From: JBNJGT01 sp046496745
GTDB taxonomy: Archaea; Nanobdellota; Nanobdellia; Woesearchaeales; JACJVW01
Assembly: GCA_046496745.1 (NCBI GenBank)
Contig: JAWOGQ010000107.1
Coordinates: forward strand, 1 to 18,695
DNA length: 18,695 nt
Reading direction: 5' to 3'
Shown: positions 1 to 6,051 of the stretch, piece after piece
How the letters are laid out: the number at the start of each line of letters is the position of its first letter
Position numbering within the stretch: position 1 is the first letter of the stretch
Translations under genes and position numbers: made by a program
The notes under the pieces: generated by a model
Databases searched by the model: none
Seen by the model: the letters and a program-made list of their open reading frames with translations, nothing else
What the model was told of the DNA's origin: nothing

Positions 1-12
1 TCGCGACTGGAA

Positions 13-30
13 AATAATATATAATTTATA
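13..30 (+). promoter_or_regulatory. Possible TATA region upstream of ftsY
   Basis: An AT-rich TATA-like stretch (ATAATATATAATTTATA) lies 55-70 bases before the proposed TTG start of ftsY. This is farther than the 24-29 bases typical elsewhere in the window, so a transcript from here would carry a short leader. That leader would begin near tandem ATG codons at 42 and 45, which open only a five-residue frame. The assignment is weak. Confidence 0.35.
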
Positions 31-84
31 TCGAAATTTACATGATGAAATGGGTCTAATCCATTCTTTTAACACCTTAGCATA

Positions 85-1452
85 TTGACATTTATTTGGG
101 AAGATGTTCTTTTTTATGAAGATAAAGGAATAACAGAAGAACCTGAAGAGAAAAAGAAAGAAGAGCAAAAAGAGACTAAAGAAAAGGAAGAAGAGACAAA
201 AGAAAAGCAAGAAGTAACAGGGAAGGAAGAAAAAAGGGAAGACAAGGAAGAGATTGAGAAGACAGAAGAGACAACTGAGGAATTAATAGAAAAACCAGAA
301 GAAAAAAGTGAAGACAAAGAGATAACAAAAAAACCAGAAGAAGAGAAAGAAGAGACTAAAGAAGAGAAAACCCAACCAGAAACTGAAGAGAAAAAGAAAG
401 AAGAGATAACAGAAAAACCCAGGAGTAAGGAAACAAAAGAAGAGACAACTGAAGAAAAGCAAGACAAAAAGAAAGCTGAACAAGAGACTGAAGATAAAGA
501 AATAACAGAAGAACCTGAAGAGAAAAAGGAAGGAGAGACAAAAGAAACAGAGACTGAAGAGAAACAAGAACCTGTAAAGAAAGGATTATTTTCAAGGATC
601 CATCAAAGCATTGTCACCAAAAAGATTTCTGAAAACCAGTTTGAAGACCTGTTCTGGGAGCTTGAGATAACAATGCTCGAGAACAACGTGGCAGTTGAAG
701 TGATCGAGAAGATAAAAGACGACCTTAAACAAGAGTTAGTCGAAAAGCCGATTCCAAGAAATAAGATAGAATCAACCATCCTAAAGACCCTAAGAACATC
801 CATAGAAGAGATTCTCGACCAGAGAACATTTGACATATTCAAAGAGATGGAAAAGAAGAAGCCCTATGTCATCTGCTTCATCGGTGTTAACGGATCAGGA
901 AAGACAACAACAATCGCAAAACTCACACATCTCCTGCAGAAGAACAACAAGAGTGTCGTGCTGGCCGCTGCAGACACATTCAGGGCAGCAGCAATAGACC
1001 AGCTCACCCAGCACGCACAGAATCTCAATACAAAGATCATAAAGCATGACTATGGCCATGATTCTGCAGCCGTAGCATACGACGCAGTGAAACACGCAGA
1101 AGCAAAAGACCGTGATGTGGTACTGATAGATACAGCAGGAAGACTCCACTCAAACAAGAACCTGTTGGATGAACTGAAAAAAGTAATAAACGTCAGCAAG
1201 CCTGACATAAAACTCTTTGTCGGTGAGTCGATAACAGGCAACGACTGCATCGAACAAGCACAACAGTTCAATGACGCAGTGGGAATTGACGGTATTATTC
1301 TTTCAAAGGCAGACATAGACGAGAAAGGCGGAGCCGCAATCTCTGTATCGTATGTCACAGGAAAACCCATCCTTTTCATGGGCAACGGCCAGGAATACGA
1401 TGACCTCGAGATTTTCGACAAGGAAAAACTCCTTGAATCCCTGAACCTATAA
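85..1452 (+). CDS. ftsY: Signal recognition particle receptor FtsY
   Basis: This is the SRP receptor GTPase, which docks SRP-ribosome complexes at the membrane by pairing its NG domain with that of SRP54. Residues 165-455 form the NG domain: an N-domain helical bundle, then G1 GVNGSGKTTT (267-276), G2 DTFRAAA (from 297), G3 DTAGR (349-353), G4 SKAD (407-410) and a C-terminal GNGQEYDDLEIFD segment. All catalytic motifs are intact. Residues 13-165 are an extremely K/E/T-rich, proline-punctuated extension with internally repeated blocks. The frame opens after a stop at 70-72 and has no ATG before residue 198 or so. TTG at 85 is therefore the only conventional start, and the usual short amphipathic N-terminus of archaeal FtsY is not evident. 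Family identity is certain. The exact N-terminus is not. Confidence 0.95.
   Translation: MTFIWEDVLFYEDKGITEEPEEKKKEEQKETKEKEEETKEKQEVTGKEEKREDKEEIEKTEETTEELIEKPEEKSEDKEITKKPEEEKEETKEEKTQPETEEKKKEEITEKPRSKETKEETTEEKQDKKKAEQETEDKEITEEPEEKKEGETKETETEEKQEPVKKGLFSRIHQSIVTKKISENQFEDLFWELEITMLENNVAVEVIEKIKDDLKQELVEKPIPRNKIESTILKTLRTSIEEILDQRTFDIFKEMEKKKPYVICFIGVNGSGKTTTIAKLTHLLQKNNKSVVLAAADTFRAAAIDQLTQHAQNLNTKIIKHDYGHDSAAVAYDAVKHAEAKDRDVVLIDTAGRLHSNKNLLDELKKVINVSKPDIKLFVGESITGNDCIEQAQQFNDAVGIDGIILSKADIDEKGGAAISVSYVTGKPILFMGNGQEYDDLEIFDKEKLLESLNL
118..532 (+). repeat. Duplicated block in K/E-rich ftsY extension
   Basis: Two 43-base segments, at 118-160 and 490-532, differ at only two positions and both encode EDK-(G/E)-ITEEPEEKK. 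Between them lie looser copies of the same EKPEE/EETKEE vocabulary. The in-frame low-complexity expansion suggests slippage or unequal recombination inside the coding region. Confidence 0.75.
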
Positions 1453-1464
1453 TTATTTAAATAA
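1453..1464 (+). promoter_or_regulatory. TATA box for the SemiSWEET-like gene
   Basis: TTATTTAAATAA begins one base after the ftsY stop. Its centre is about 26 bases before the ATG at 1484, which implies a leaderless mRNA independent of ftsY. Confidence 0.6.
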
Positions 1465-1483
1465 GCGCCTCACATAAAAATCC

Positions 1484-1735
1484 ATGATAGAAATCATAGG
1501 ATGGATAGCAGCAATCTTCACAGGAAGCCAGTTCTTTCCACAGGTCTATAAGACATTCAAGACCAAACGGGCAAAAGACCTCTCACTGACAACCTTTATT
1601 GTGGTAATCCTGACAACAATCCTCTGGATGATATATTCTGCAGGCATCGGAAACACTATCATATTCGTGACAAACGTCCTTCTCTTCCTAAGCGGCCTTG
1701 CACTTCTCATCATGAAATTCACATATTCTGATTGA
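1484..1735 (+). CDS. SemiSWEET/PQ-loop small membrane transporter
   Basis: This 83-residue protein has three hydrophobic helices, at roughly 4-20, 34-52 and 56-77. That is the size and topology of one triple-helix bundle of the SWEET/PQ-loop superfamily. The diagnostic PQ motif lies at the end of helix 1 (GSQFFPQVYKTFKTK), followed by the typical KRAKDLS loop. SemiSWEETs work as homodimers and move sugars down a gradient; the substrate here cannot be read from sequence. The ATG lies about 26 bases after a good TATA box, so translation is probably leaderless. The gene sits between ftsY and radC with no obvious functional link. Confidence 0.85.
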   Translation: MIEIIGWIAAIFTGSQFFPQVYKTFKTKRAKDLSLTTFIVVILTTILWMIYSAGIGNTIIFVTNVLLFLSGLALLIMKFTYSD

Positions 1736-1761
1736 AAACTTTCCAATATATGCCCAACAAC

Positions 1762-1772
1762 AGATATAAACC
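1762..1772 (+). promoter_or_regulatory. TATA box for radC
   Basis: AGATATAAACC is centred about 28 bases upstream of the radC ATG at 1794. It fits a leaderless transcript. Confidence 0.55.
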
Positions 1773-1793
1773 ATCTCTTTTCTGATACATGCT

Positions 1794-2453
1794 ATGAAGA
1801 TCCAAGAAGTCCCCCACGAGAACCGCCCCCGCGAGAGATGTATCAGATCAGGCCCCCAGGCACTGTCTACTGCAGAACTCCTGGCACTCATATTCCAGAG
1901 CGGCACACAAAAAGTTAATGTAATTGACGTCGCAAACACAGTCATCCGGAAAATAAAACTAGAGCGTCTTGCAGACACGACAATAAACGAATTGACCCAG
2001 ATTCAGGGCATAGGACAGGTTAAGGCACTCCAGCTCCAGTCCATAGGCGAACTTGCAAGGAGAATAAGGATATCAAGGATAAAGGAAGCGCCTATCACCT
2101 GCGCCCATGACGTCTACAAGCGCATGGCACCATCCCTTACAGGACTCACAAAAGAACATTTTATTGTCCTCCATCTTAATGCAAAGAACCAGGTCACAAA
2201 AGAAGAGACAGTAAGCATTGGAACCCTTACCGCTTCAATAATCCATCCCAGGGAGATATTCAGGGCTGCAATCAAAGAGAACGCCAACGGGATAATCCTC
2301 GTCCACAACCACCCCTCAGGCAACCCTAATCCTTCAGACGAGGACCGAATCGCAACAGACAAACTCAAGAAAGCAGCAGATACAGTCCAGATACCAATCC
2401 TTGACCATGTGATAATAGGCCATGACACATATTTCAGTTTCAATAGGGAATAA
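1794..2453 (+). CDS. radC: RadC family (UPF0758) JAB/MPN-domain protein
   Basis: This is a 219-residue RadC/UPF0758 protein. It has an N-terminal helical region with a helix-hairpin-helix-like IQGIGQVKA stretch (70-78) and a C-terminal JAB/MPN metalloprotease-like domain. The metal-binding JAMM signature is complete: H171-N-H173-PSGNPNP-S181-DE-D184. The family is mainly bacterial and was historically linked to DNA repair and natural transformation, but its biochemical role is unsettled. The start is supported by the TATA spacing. The 3' end overlaps the convergent secreted-protein gene by 14 bases. Length and motifs are normal for the family. Confidence 0.93.
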   Translation: MKIQEVPHENRPRERCIRSGPQALSTAELLALIFQSGTQKVNVIDVANTVIRKIKLERLADTTINELTQIQGIGQVKALQLQSIGELARRIRISRIKEAPITCAHDVYKRMAPSLTGLTKEHFIVLHLNAKNQVTKEETVSIGTLTASIIHPREIFRAAIKENANGIILVHNHPSGNPNPSDEDRIATDKLKKAADTVQIPILDHVIIGHDTYFSFNRE

Positions 2454-3321
2454 GAGACAACAGGAAATCAAGTAATGACCCCACATGGGTCTTTTTAGGT
2501 TGCTCAAGCTGCACTCCTGTGAGATTATCCTCTTCTTTCTCTGTTATATTCTCAGGATTCTCTGGTGTCTCTGCTGTAGCATTCTCTTTATGCCCGATGA
2601 CAACGCCGCATGAGCGATAATCTTTTGTCTTGTACAACGCCTTGTTACACCCGGAGATAGACATGACAACAGACATCACATGCGAAAGATCAGTATCGAT
2701 GACCACCTCATAGGTATCATTGCCTACCTTAGAATAGCTTGTTGCATCATCTCCTACAAGATGACCTCCTTTTCCAAGCTTTCCATTAAGATATATTGAT
2801 ATGTCCCTGTCCTGTTCAACCTTGCTGTAATCATTCGCACCAAGACCATGATAAACAACATGCAATCCATCCTCTTGCCTGTAACATTCATCTACAGTAA
2901 TATTGACAAATTCACAGCTATGCACATATCCTGGACACGAAGTATCAAATCTTATCAACGTAGCATCCGGATAGAACCTGGTTATCTCTATAGGCTTAGG
3001 AGACAGAGTGAATGTATAATTGTCCTTCTCCACTATACTGAATTCCTCAGAGATGAACCTTATCTTTTCCCGCTCTGAACTTTCAGAAATAGGCTTGTAA
3101 TCCTCTCCGAACCATGCACCTTCAATTGGAGTATATTCTGCACCAGGATTTCTCTGGTATCCTACTCCCTTAACAACAGAATCGATCTTCAGCTTCTCCA
3201 TTCCATTGGAAAGCACAAGCTCTACAACCCCATTCTCATAACAATTGACTTTTTCTGGCCTAAGCTCATCTATATCAGCATAGACAGGAATAAGGAGCAA
3301 TAGCAAAAGCCACCATTTCAT
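2440..3321 (-). CDS. Secreted protein of unknown function with signal peptide
   Basis: This is a 293-residue protein that I do not recognise. It starts with a classical signal peptide (MKWWLLLLLLIPVYA, cleavage likely before D16). The mature part is beta-rich and carries several cysteines that could form disulfides outside the cell. It has N-glycosylation sequons (NYT, NIT, NDT, NAT, NLT) concentrated toward the C-terminus, where a low-complexity PENPENITEKEED linker leads to a short hydrophobic tail (SLLDFLLSLIPY). The tail could touch the membrane or a partner, but it is too short and broken to be a sure transmembrane helix. A TATA box 25 bases upstream fixes the start. A surface role is inference. 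Confidence 0.8.
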   Translation of the reverse strand: MKWWLLLLLLIPVYADIDELRPEKVNCYENGVVELVLSNGMEKLKIDSVVKGVGYQRNPGAEYTPIEGAWFGEDYKPISESSEREKIRFISEEFSIVEKDNYTFTLSPKPIEITRFYPDATLIRFDTSCPGYVHSCEFVNITVDECYRQEDGLHVVYHGLGANDYSKVEQDRDISIYLNGKLGKGGHLVGDDATSYSKVGNDTYEVVIDTDLSHVMSVVMSISGCNKALYKTKDYRSCGVVIGHKENATAETPENPENITEKEEDNLTGVQLEQPKKTHVGSLLDFLLSLIPY

Positions 3322-3340
3322 GATATCCTATGAATAATTG

Positions 3341-3352
3341 TCCTATTTAAAG
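3341..3352 (-). promoter_or_regulatory. TATA box for the secreted-protein gene
   Basis: On the minus strand CTTTAAATAGGA is centred about 25 bases before the ATG at 3321. It sits just beyond the stop of the zinc-ribbon gene, so the secreted-protein gene has its own leaderless promoter. Confidence 0.55.
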
Positions 3353-3361
3353 CTATTGACT

Positions 3362-3832
3362 TTAATCGAAATATCTGGGGTCATCTGACCGGATATATTC
3401 CTCTTTCATCGTAATAGGATATCTCTTACTTGAATATTCTGAGCCTGTTGTACTGGATTTTGAATTACCTGCATTTTTCGAATTTACATTTGAATTTGTT
3501 TTTGAATCAGGCTTTGGATCAGATTTTGGATTGCTTGACCTGGCCTTTGAACCAGCTTTTGAAGATTTAACCTTATAACCAACATCTGAACTATTTATCT
3601 CTAAGGCCTTTCGCATATTGACAGGCCCGCAATTCATGCACGTGAAGAATGGCCCATACTTGCCATGTTTCAGGTCAAGTATCTCACCGCAGATGCAACG
3701 CATAAGGCCAAGTTCCTTACCAGTATGCTTCCTGCAGACCGGAATTCCCTGCTTGTTCATGGCAATAGCCCGCTCATTACAAAAAGGGCACTTATCGACC
3801 TTGCTTTCTCCGTATCGTTTTGGTATCCTCAT
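3362..3832 (-). CDS. Zinc-ribbon protein with topoisomerase I-type C4 finger
   Basis: This is a 156-residue protein. The first 75 residues hold two cysteine clusters: CPFCNERA...CRKH (C15, C18, C33, H36 region) and CICGEILDLKHGKYGPFFTCMNC. The second closely follows the C4 zinc finger found at the C-terminus of topoisomerase IA, including the KYGPFF hallmark. No catalytic topoisomerase domain is present. Residues from about 85 to 140 are a disordered S/K/N/P-rich linker ending in a distinct DDPRYFD tail. Nucleic-acid binding is the likely role. The ATG overlaps the stop of the upstream glycosylase gene (ATGA), so the two are translationally coupled and probably act together. Confidence 0.75.
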   Translation of the reverse strand: MRIPKRYGESKVDKCPFCNERAIAMNKQGIPVCRKHTGKELGLMRCICGEILDLKHGKYGPFFTCMNCGPVNMRKALEINSSDVGYKVKSSKAGSKARSSNPKSDPKPDSKTNSNVNSKNAGNSKSSTTGSEYSSKRYPITMKEEYIRSDDPRYFD

Positions 3833-4476
3833 CCTTTTTTCTCACTGGCAACTCCCTTAAAAACCTTTGCATGTTCCACGAGAAGAGCATGATACTCCTG
3901 ATAGATCGTGTAATCCCTTGGAAGATTCGTTTCAAAATACTCCTTTACCTGCCCGTATGATTCCTTCTTCATATCAAATATCCGCCTTGTGTACGCATCA
4001 ACCACAAACGTCGGTTCAGAATAAGCATAAAGCAACATCGAATCTGCAGTCTCCTCCCCGATACCCCATAAAGAAAGCAGTTCCTCTCGTGTAGGTGTAC
4101 CCCTCTTGTGAACAAAGAACTCTGAAAAGATCCGAAGCTTCTTTGCCTTCTGGTTATAATATCCTGCAGGCTTTATTGCCTCCTTCAGCTTTTCATCTGA
4201 CAGCAATAGCAGTTCCTTTGCTCCGATTGACTTAAGTTCAGAGAGATTCAAGAGCGCCTTCTCAACATTCACCCACCCCACGTTCTGGGTGAGGATCGCG
4301 CCAATACATATTTCAAATCTCTGCCGCTGGGTTTTAGGATAAGAATAATCCCCTGGATGATATCCCTTGACAGAACCAGTCTTGGTCGGGTTGCAACCCT
4401 CTATCTCAAGCAAAGGCCACCACCCCTGCGGCCCATACTGTTTCAAAAGCGACTTATAGAATGCATACGGCTCCAT
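3829..4476 (-). CDS. MagIII-like DNA glycosylase (endonuclease III-related, COG2231 type)
   Basis: This HhH-GPD superfamily protein of 215 residues is likely a base-excision-repair glycosylase. It matches the endonuclease III-related group that includes Helicobacter MagIII: QYGPQGWWPLLEIEG near residues 13-27, GAILTQNVGWVNVEKAL (59-75), the hairpin LWGIGEETADSMLLYA (136-151), and catalytic Asp in VVDAYTRRI (D160). The lysine used by bifunctional Nth enzymes is replaced (GIGEE), which argues for a monofunctional glycosylase. The C-terminal four-cysteine Fe-S motif is absent. The frame stays open to 4677, but the ATG at 4476 starts the conserved QYGPQGWW region and lies 27 bases from a TATA box; the longer version would run antisense into the neighbouring gene. 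Confidence 0.85.
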   Translation of the reverse strand: MEPYAFYKSLLKQYGPQGWWPLLEIEGCNPTKTGSVKGYHPGDYSYPKTQRQRFEICIGAILTQNVGWVNVEKALLNLSELKSIGAKELLLLSDEKLKEAIKPAGYYNQKAKKLRIFSEFFVHKRGTPTREELLSLWGIGEETADSMLLYAYSEPTFVVDAYTRRIFDMKKESYGQVKEYFETNLPRDYTIYQEYHALLVEHAKVFKGVASEKKG

Positions 4477-4496
4477 GCAAAAAGGCAAGCAACCCG

Positions 4497-4508
4497 AATA
4501 TTTAAAAA
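4497..4508. promoter_or_regulatory. Shared bidirectional TATA element
   Basis: AATATTTAAAAA contains the palindrome TTTAAA (4501-4506). Its centre is about 27-28 bases from both divergent start codons: ATG at 4476 on the minus strand and ATG at 4531 on the plus strand. Each distance is right for a leaderless archaeal transcript, so a single element appears to serve both directions. Confidence 0.6.
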
Positions 4509-4530
4509 CTACCCACTTATTCATACCACA

Positions 4531-5583
4531 ATGAAACAAGAGATACAAACTCTCATCACCCGTATTCAAAAGATCAAGGATTACATGGACGACGAGTCCC
4601 TCAAAGATTTCTTCCAAGAAAAGACCCAGATCAAGAGACATGATATCAACCAAAAAAAGATAGCTGAAGTCATCCAAAAACTGGAAATAACCAAGAATAA
4701 CCTCAAGAAACTAAGCAAGGAAGAAAGATTCTATCTTGAACGCAACTATGACATCAAGCTATTGAGTTTTTATCTCCAGGATCTGATTCTAAGATATGAA
4801 GATTATATCAACAACCATAAGCAAGAGATCGCAAGCGGAAACATAACAAACAAAGATTTCGCTGAAGGGACACAATTCTGGCATCAATTTGGTCTTTACA
4901 TGGACAAGCTCTACAAGGAATTCGTTGAAGAGATTCGCAAACAAGTAAGCACAACAGACAGTAAACTCCTTAGACTAACCACCCAAAAAGCGGAGAAGAG
5001 ATACAGGAAACACTTTGCACATTTGTATCAAAAAGACAGGAAAGGATATATCGACAAGTTCTTCAGGGATTACAATCAGACAGGAATACCTCACAAGATC
5101 ATTTCGACCATGGCAGGCTTCAAAGGGACCTTCGGATGGAAGATGGACTACATCATATGCATCCTGCGAGGAGGCTTGCCCTATGCAGTGCTGTTTGAAG
5201 CCATGGGTTTTCCTAAAGATAGAGTGATACACATAAGCTGCAGCAGGAACTATACCGGTACAGGTAACGGAAGAGACGTAATCCTGAACTACACTGACCC
5301 CAATATCCAGCACATCAAGGGAAAAAAGAGTCTCATTGTCGAGAACAACACCTTTGAAGGAAAGACTCTGATAAGAACAATCCCATTGATAAAAAAGTAT
5401 AAACCCAAAAGTATCCAGATATTCCTGGATTACATGGGAAAACAAGGTATAACAAAAAAAGACCTATGCAATGAACTGGATATCCAACTTCACAAAGCAC
5501 ATGTATCACAAAACAAGATAGCAGAAGAACTTGATTATGAAGAGATGAAAATGAGAATGATAAGAGAACTTGAGAAAAAATAA
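4531..5583 (+). CDS. Phosphoribosyltransferase-like protein with long helical N-terminal region
   Basis: This is a 350-residue protein. Residues 1-130 are charged and helical, probably coiled coil (IQKIKDYMDDESLKDFF, QKKIAEVIQKLEITKNNLKKL). Residues from about 175 to 320 look like a type I phosphoribosyltransferase fold. They carry a CILRGGLPYAVLFEAMG loop (210-226), comparable to the RGG pyrophosphate-contact loop of xanthine/hypoxanthine enzymes, and a degenerate PRPP loop SLIVENNTFEGKTL (267-280). The usual acidic pair at the start of that loop is E-N instead of E-D/D-D, so activity may be altered or lost. The ATG at 4531 is chosen over the open frame to 4357 because of TATA spacing and because the upstream part is antisense to the glycosylase gene. 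The substrate is unknown. Confidence 0.75.
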   Translation: MKQEIQTLITRIQKIKDYMDDESLKDFFQEKTQIKRHDINQKKIAEVIQKLEITKNNLKKLSKEERFYLERNYDIKLLSFYLQDLILRYEDYINNHKQEIASGNITNKDFAEGTQFWHQFGLYMDKLYKEFVEEIRKQVSTTDSKLLRLTTQKAEKRYRKHFAHLYQKDRKGYIDKFFRDYNQTGIPHKIISTMAGFKGTFGWKMDYIICILRGGLPYAVLFEAMGFPKDRVIHISCSRNYTGTGNGRDVILNYTDPNIQHIKGKKSLIVENNTFEGKTLIRTIPLIKKYKPKSIQIFLDYMGKQGITKKDLCNELDIQLHKAHVSQNKIAEELDYEEMKMRMIRELEKK

Positions 5584-5589
5584 AAAAAC

Positions 5590-5753
5590 CTAAATAAGGT
5601 TGTTCTCAAAAAGATACTCTGCAGGATTCCACTCGGACCAGGTTTGGATCTCACAAGTGCACTTGCTTCTACCAGCCATACCTTTTCACCACCTTCAAGG
5701 AACTCACCCATTATGTGCACATCAACCTCTTCATTGGCAAGATCACCAGACAC
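5590..5753 (-). pseudogene. Frameshifted fragment resembling a PD-(D/E)XK nuclease
   Basis: The 327-base gap between the phosphoribosyltransferase gene and the tRNA holds this decayed minus-strand reading. From 5753 one frame gives NEEVDVHIMGEF, then GGEKVWLVEA. A second frame continues with KCTCEIQTWSEWNPAEYLFE and stops at 5590-5592. Joining the frames by restoring one base near 5665 gives EVDV...VWLVEAKC, the spacing and pattern of the catalytic D...ExK core of PD-(D/E)XK nucleases. There is an in-frame stop just upstream of 5753. The piece is short and the family call rests on this one motif, so it is tentative. The rest of the gap, from 5754 to 5874, shows only AT-rich sequence. Confidence 0.45.
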
Positions 5754-5874
5754 ACCGGATCACCAGGCCATGGCTCTGCAAACCTAATTGAATTACAAAT
5801 ATTCACTTTAATAAGAATATAAAATTTAAGACTCACCAGAGATTGCTTATTTTGCCCTTATCTAAGAAGAGCAA

Positions 5875-5885
5875 CTTTTATAAAT
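5875..5885 (+). promoter_or_regulatory. TATA box for tRNA-Ile
   Basis: CTTTTATAAAT is centred about 31 bases before the first tRNA base at 5911. This is suitable for an archaeal tRNA promoter. Confidence 0.6.
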
Positions 5886-5910
5886 GCAGCCTTTTTCACT
5901 TCTAACAGGC

Positions 5911-6011
5911 GGGCCCGTAGCTTAGTTCGGTGGAGCGCCAGTCTTATATGGCAGCGTTTCATACACTCTTAAGAGAGCTGGTGGTCGTGGGTTCAAATCC
6001 CATCGGGCCCA
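5911..6011 (+). tRNA. tRNA-Ile (anticodon UAU), intron-containing
   Basis: The cloverleaf is complete. The acceptor stem GGGCCCG (5911-5917) pairs with CGGGCCC (6004-6010), with discriminator A6011. The D arm is GCTT/GAGC, the anticodon stem CCAGT (5938-5942) pairs with GCTGG (5977-5981), and the T arm is GTGGG-TTCAAAT-CCCAT. No CCA is encoded. Removing the 27-base intron gives the loop C-U-U-A-U-A-A, with anticodon UAU at 5945-5947. The acceptor stem and body resemble archaeal tRNA-Ile. UAU would read the AUA codon directly, whereas most archaea use a CAU anticodon modified with agmatidine. The next gene's TATA box begins only a few bases after the 3' end. Confidence 0.92.
5949..5975 (+). 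other. tRNA intron with canonical bulge-helix-bulge
   Basis: The central 4-bp helix is CTTA (5943-5946) with TAAG (5970-5973). It is flanked by three-base bulges TA/T (5947-5949) and AG/A (5974-5976). Cutting after the second base of each bulge removes 5949-5975 and joins positions 37 and 38, the canonical archaeal site. Confidence 0.88.
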
Positions 6012-6017
6012 TCGCAG

Positions 6018-6028
6018 GTTTTATAAAT
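6018..6028 (+). promoter_or_regulatory. TATA box for the aIF2-gamma gene
   Basis: GTTTTATAAAT lies about 28 bases before the ATG at 6052 and only seven bases after the tRNA 3' end. It implies a separate, leaderless mRNA. Confidence 0.6.
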
Positions 6029-6051
6029 AAAACTATAACTATCACTTGATA

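Noticed and set aside
42..59. Tandem ATG at 42/45 as the start of ftsY
   Set aside because: The frame stops after five codons and is not in the ftsY frame.
118..560. Short regularly repeated blocks that might suggest a CRISPR array
   Set aside because: The repeats are in-frame, degenerate, unevenly spaced and purine-rich, with no unique spacers; they are coding low complexity.
114..595. Three long minus-strand open frames opposite the start of ftsY
   Set aside because: They are antisense to the K/E-rich repeats, whose codons rarely make stops on the other strand; the products are S/F/L low complexity with no gene signals.
4357..4530. N-terminal extension of the phosphoribosyltransferase frame
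   Set aside because: It is antisense to the glycosylase coding sequence and precedes the TATA element; the product is not protein-like.
4477..4677. N-terminal extension of the glycosylase frame
   Set aside because: It runs antisense into the phosphoribosyltransferase gene and across the shared promoter; the family-typical start and TATA spacing favour 4476.
5943..5945. Lys anticodon CTT for the tRNA
   Set aside because: It would need a shortened anticodon stem and breaks the bulge-helix-bulge; the UAU reading gives standard stems and an exact splice motif.
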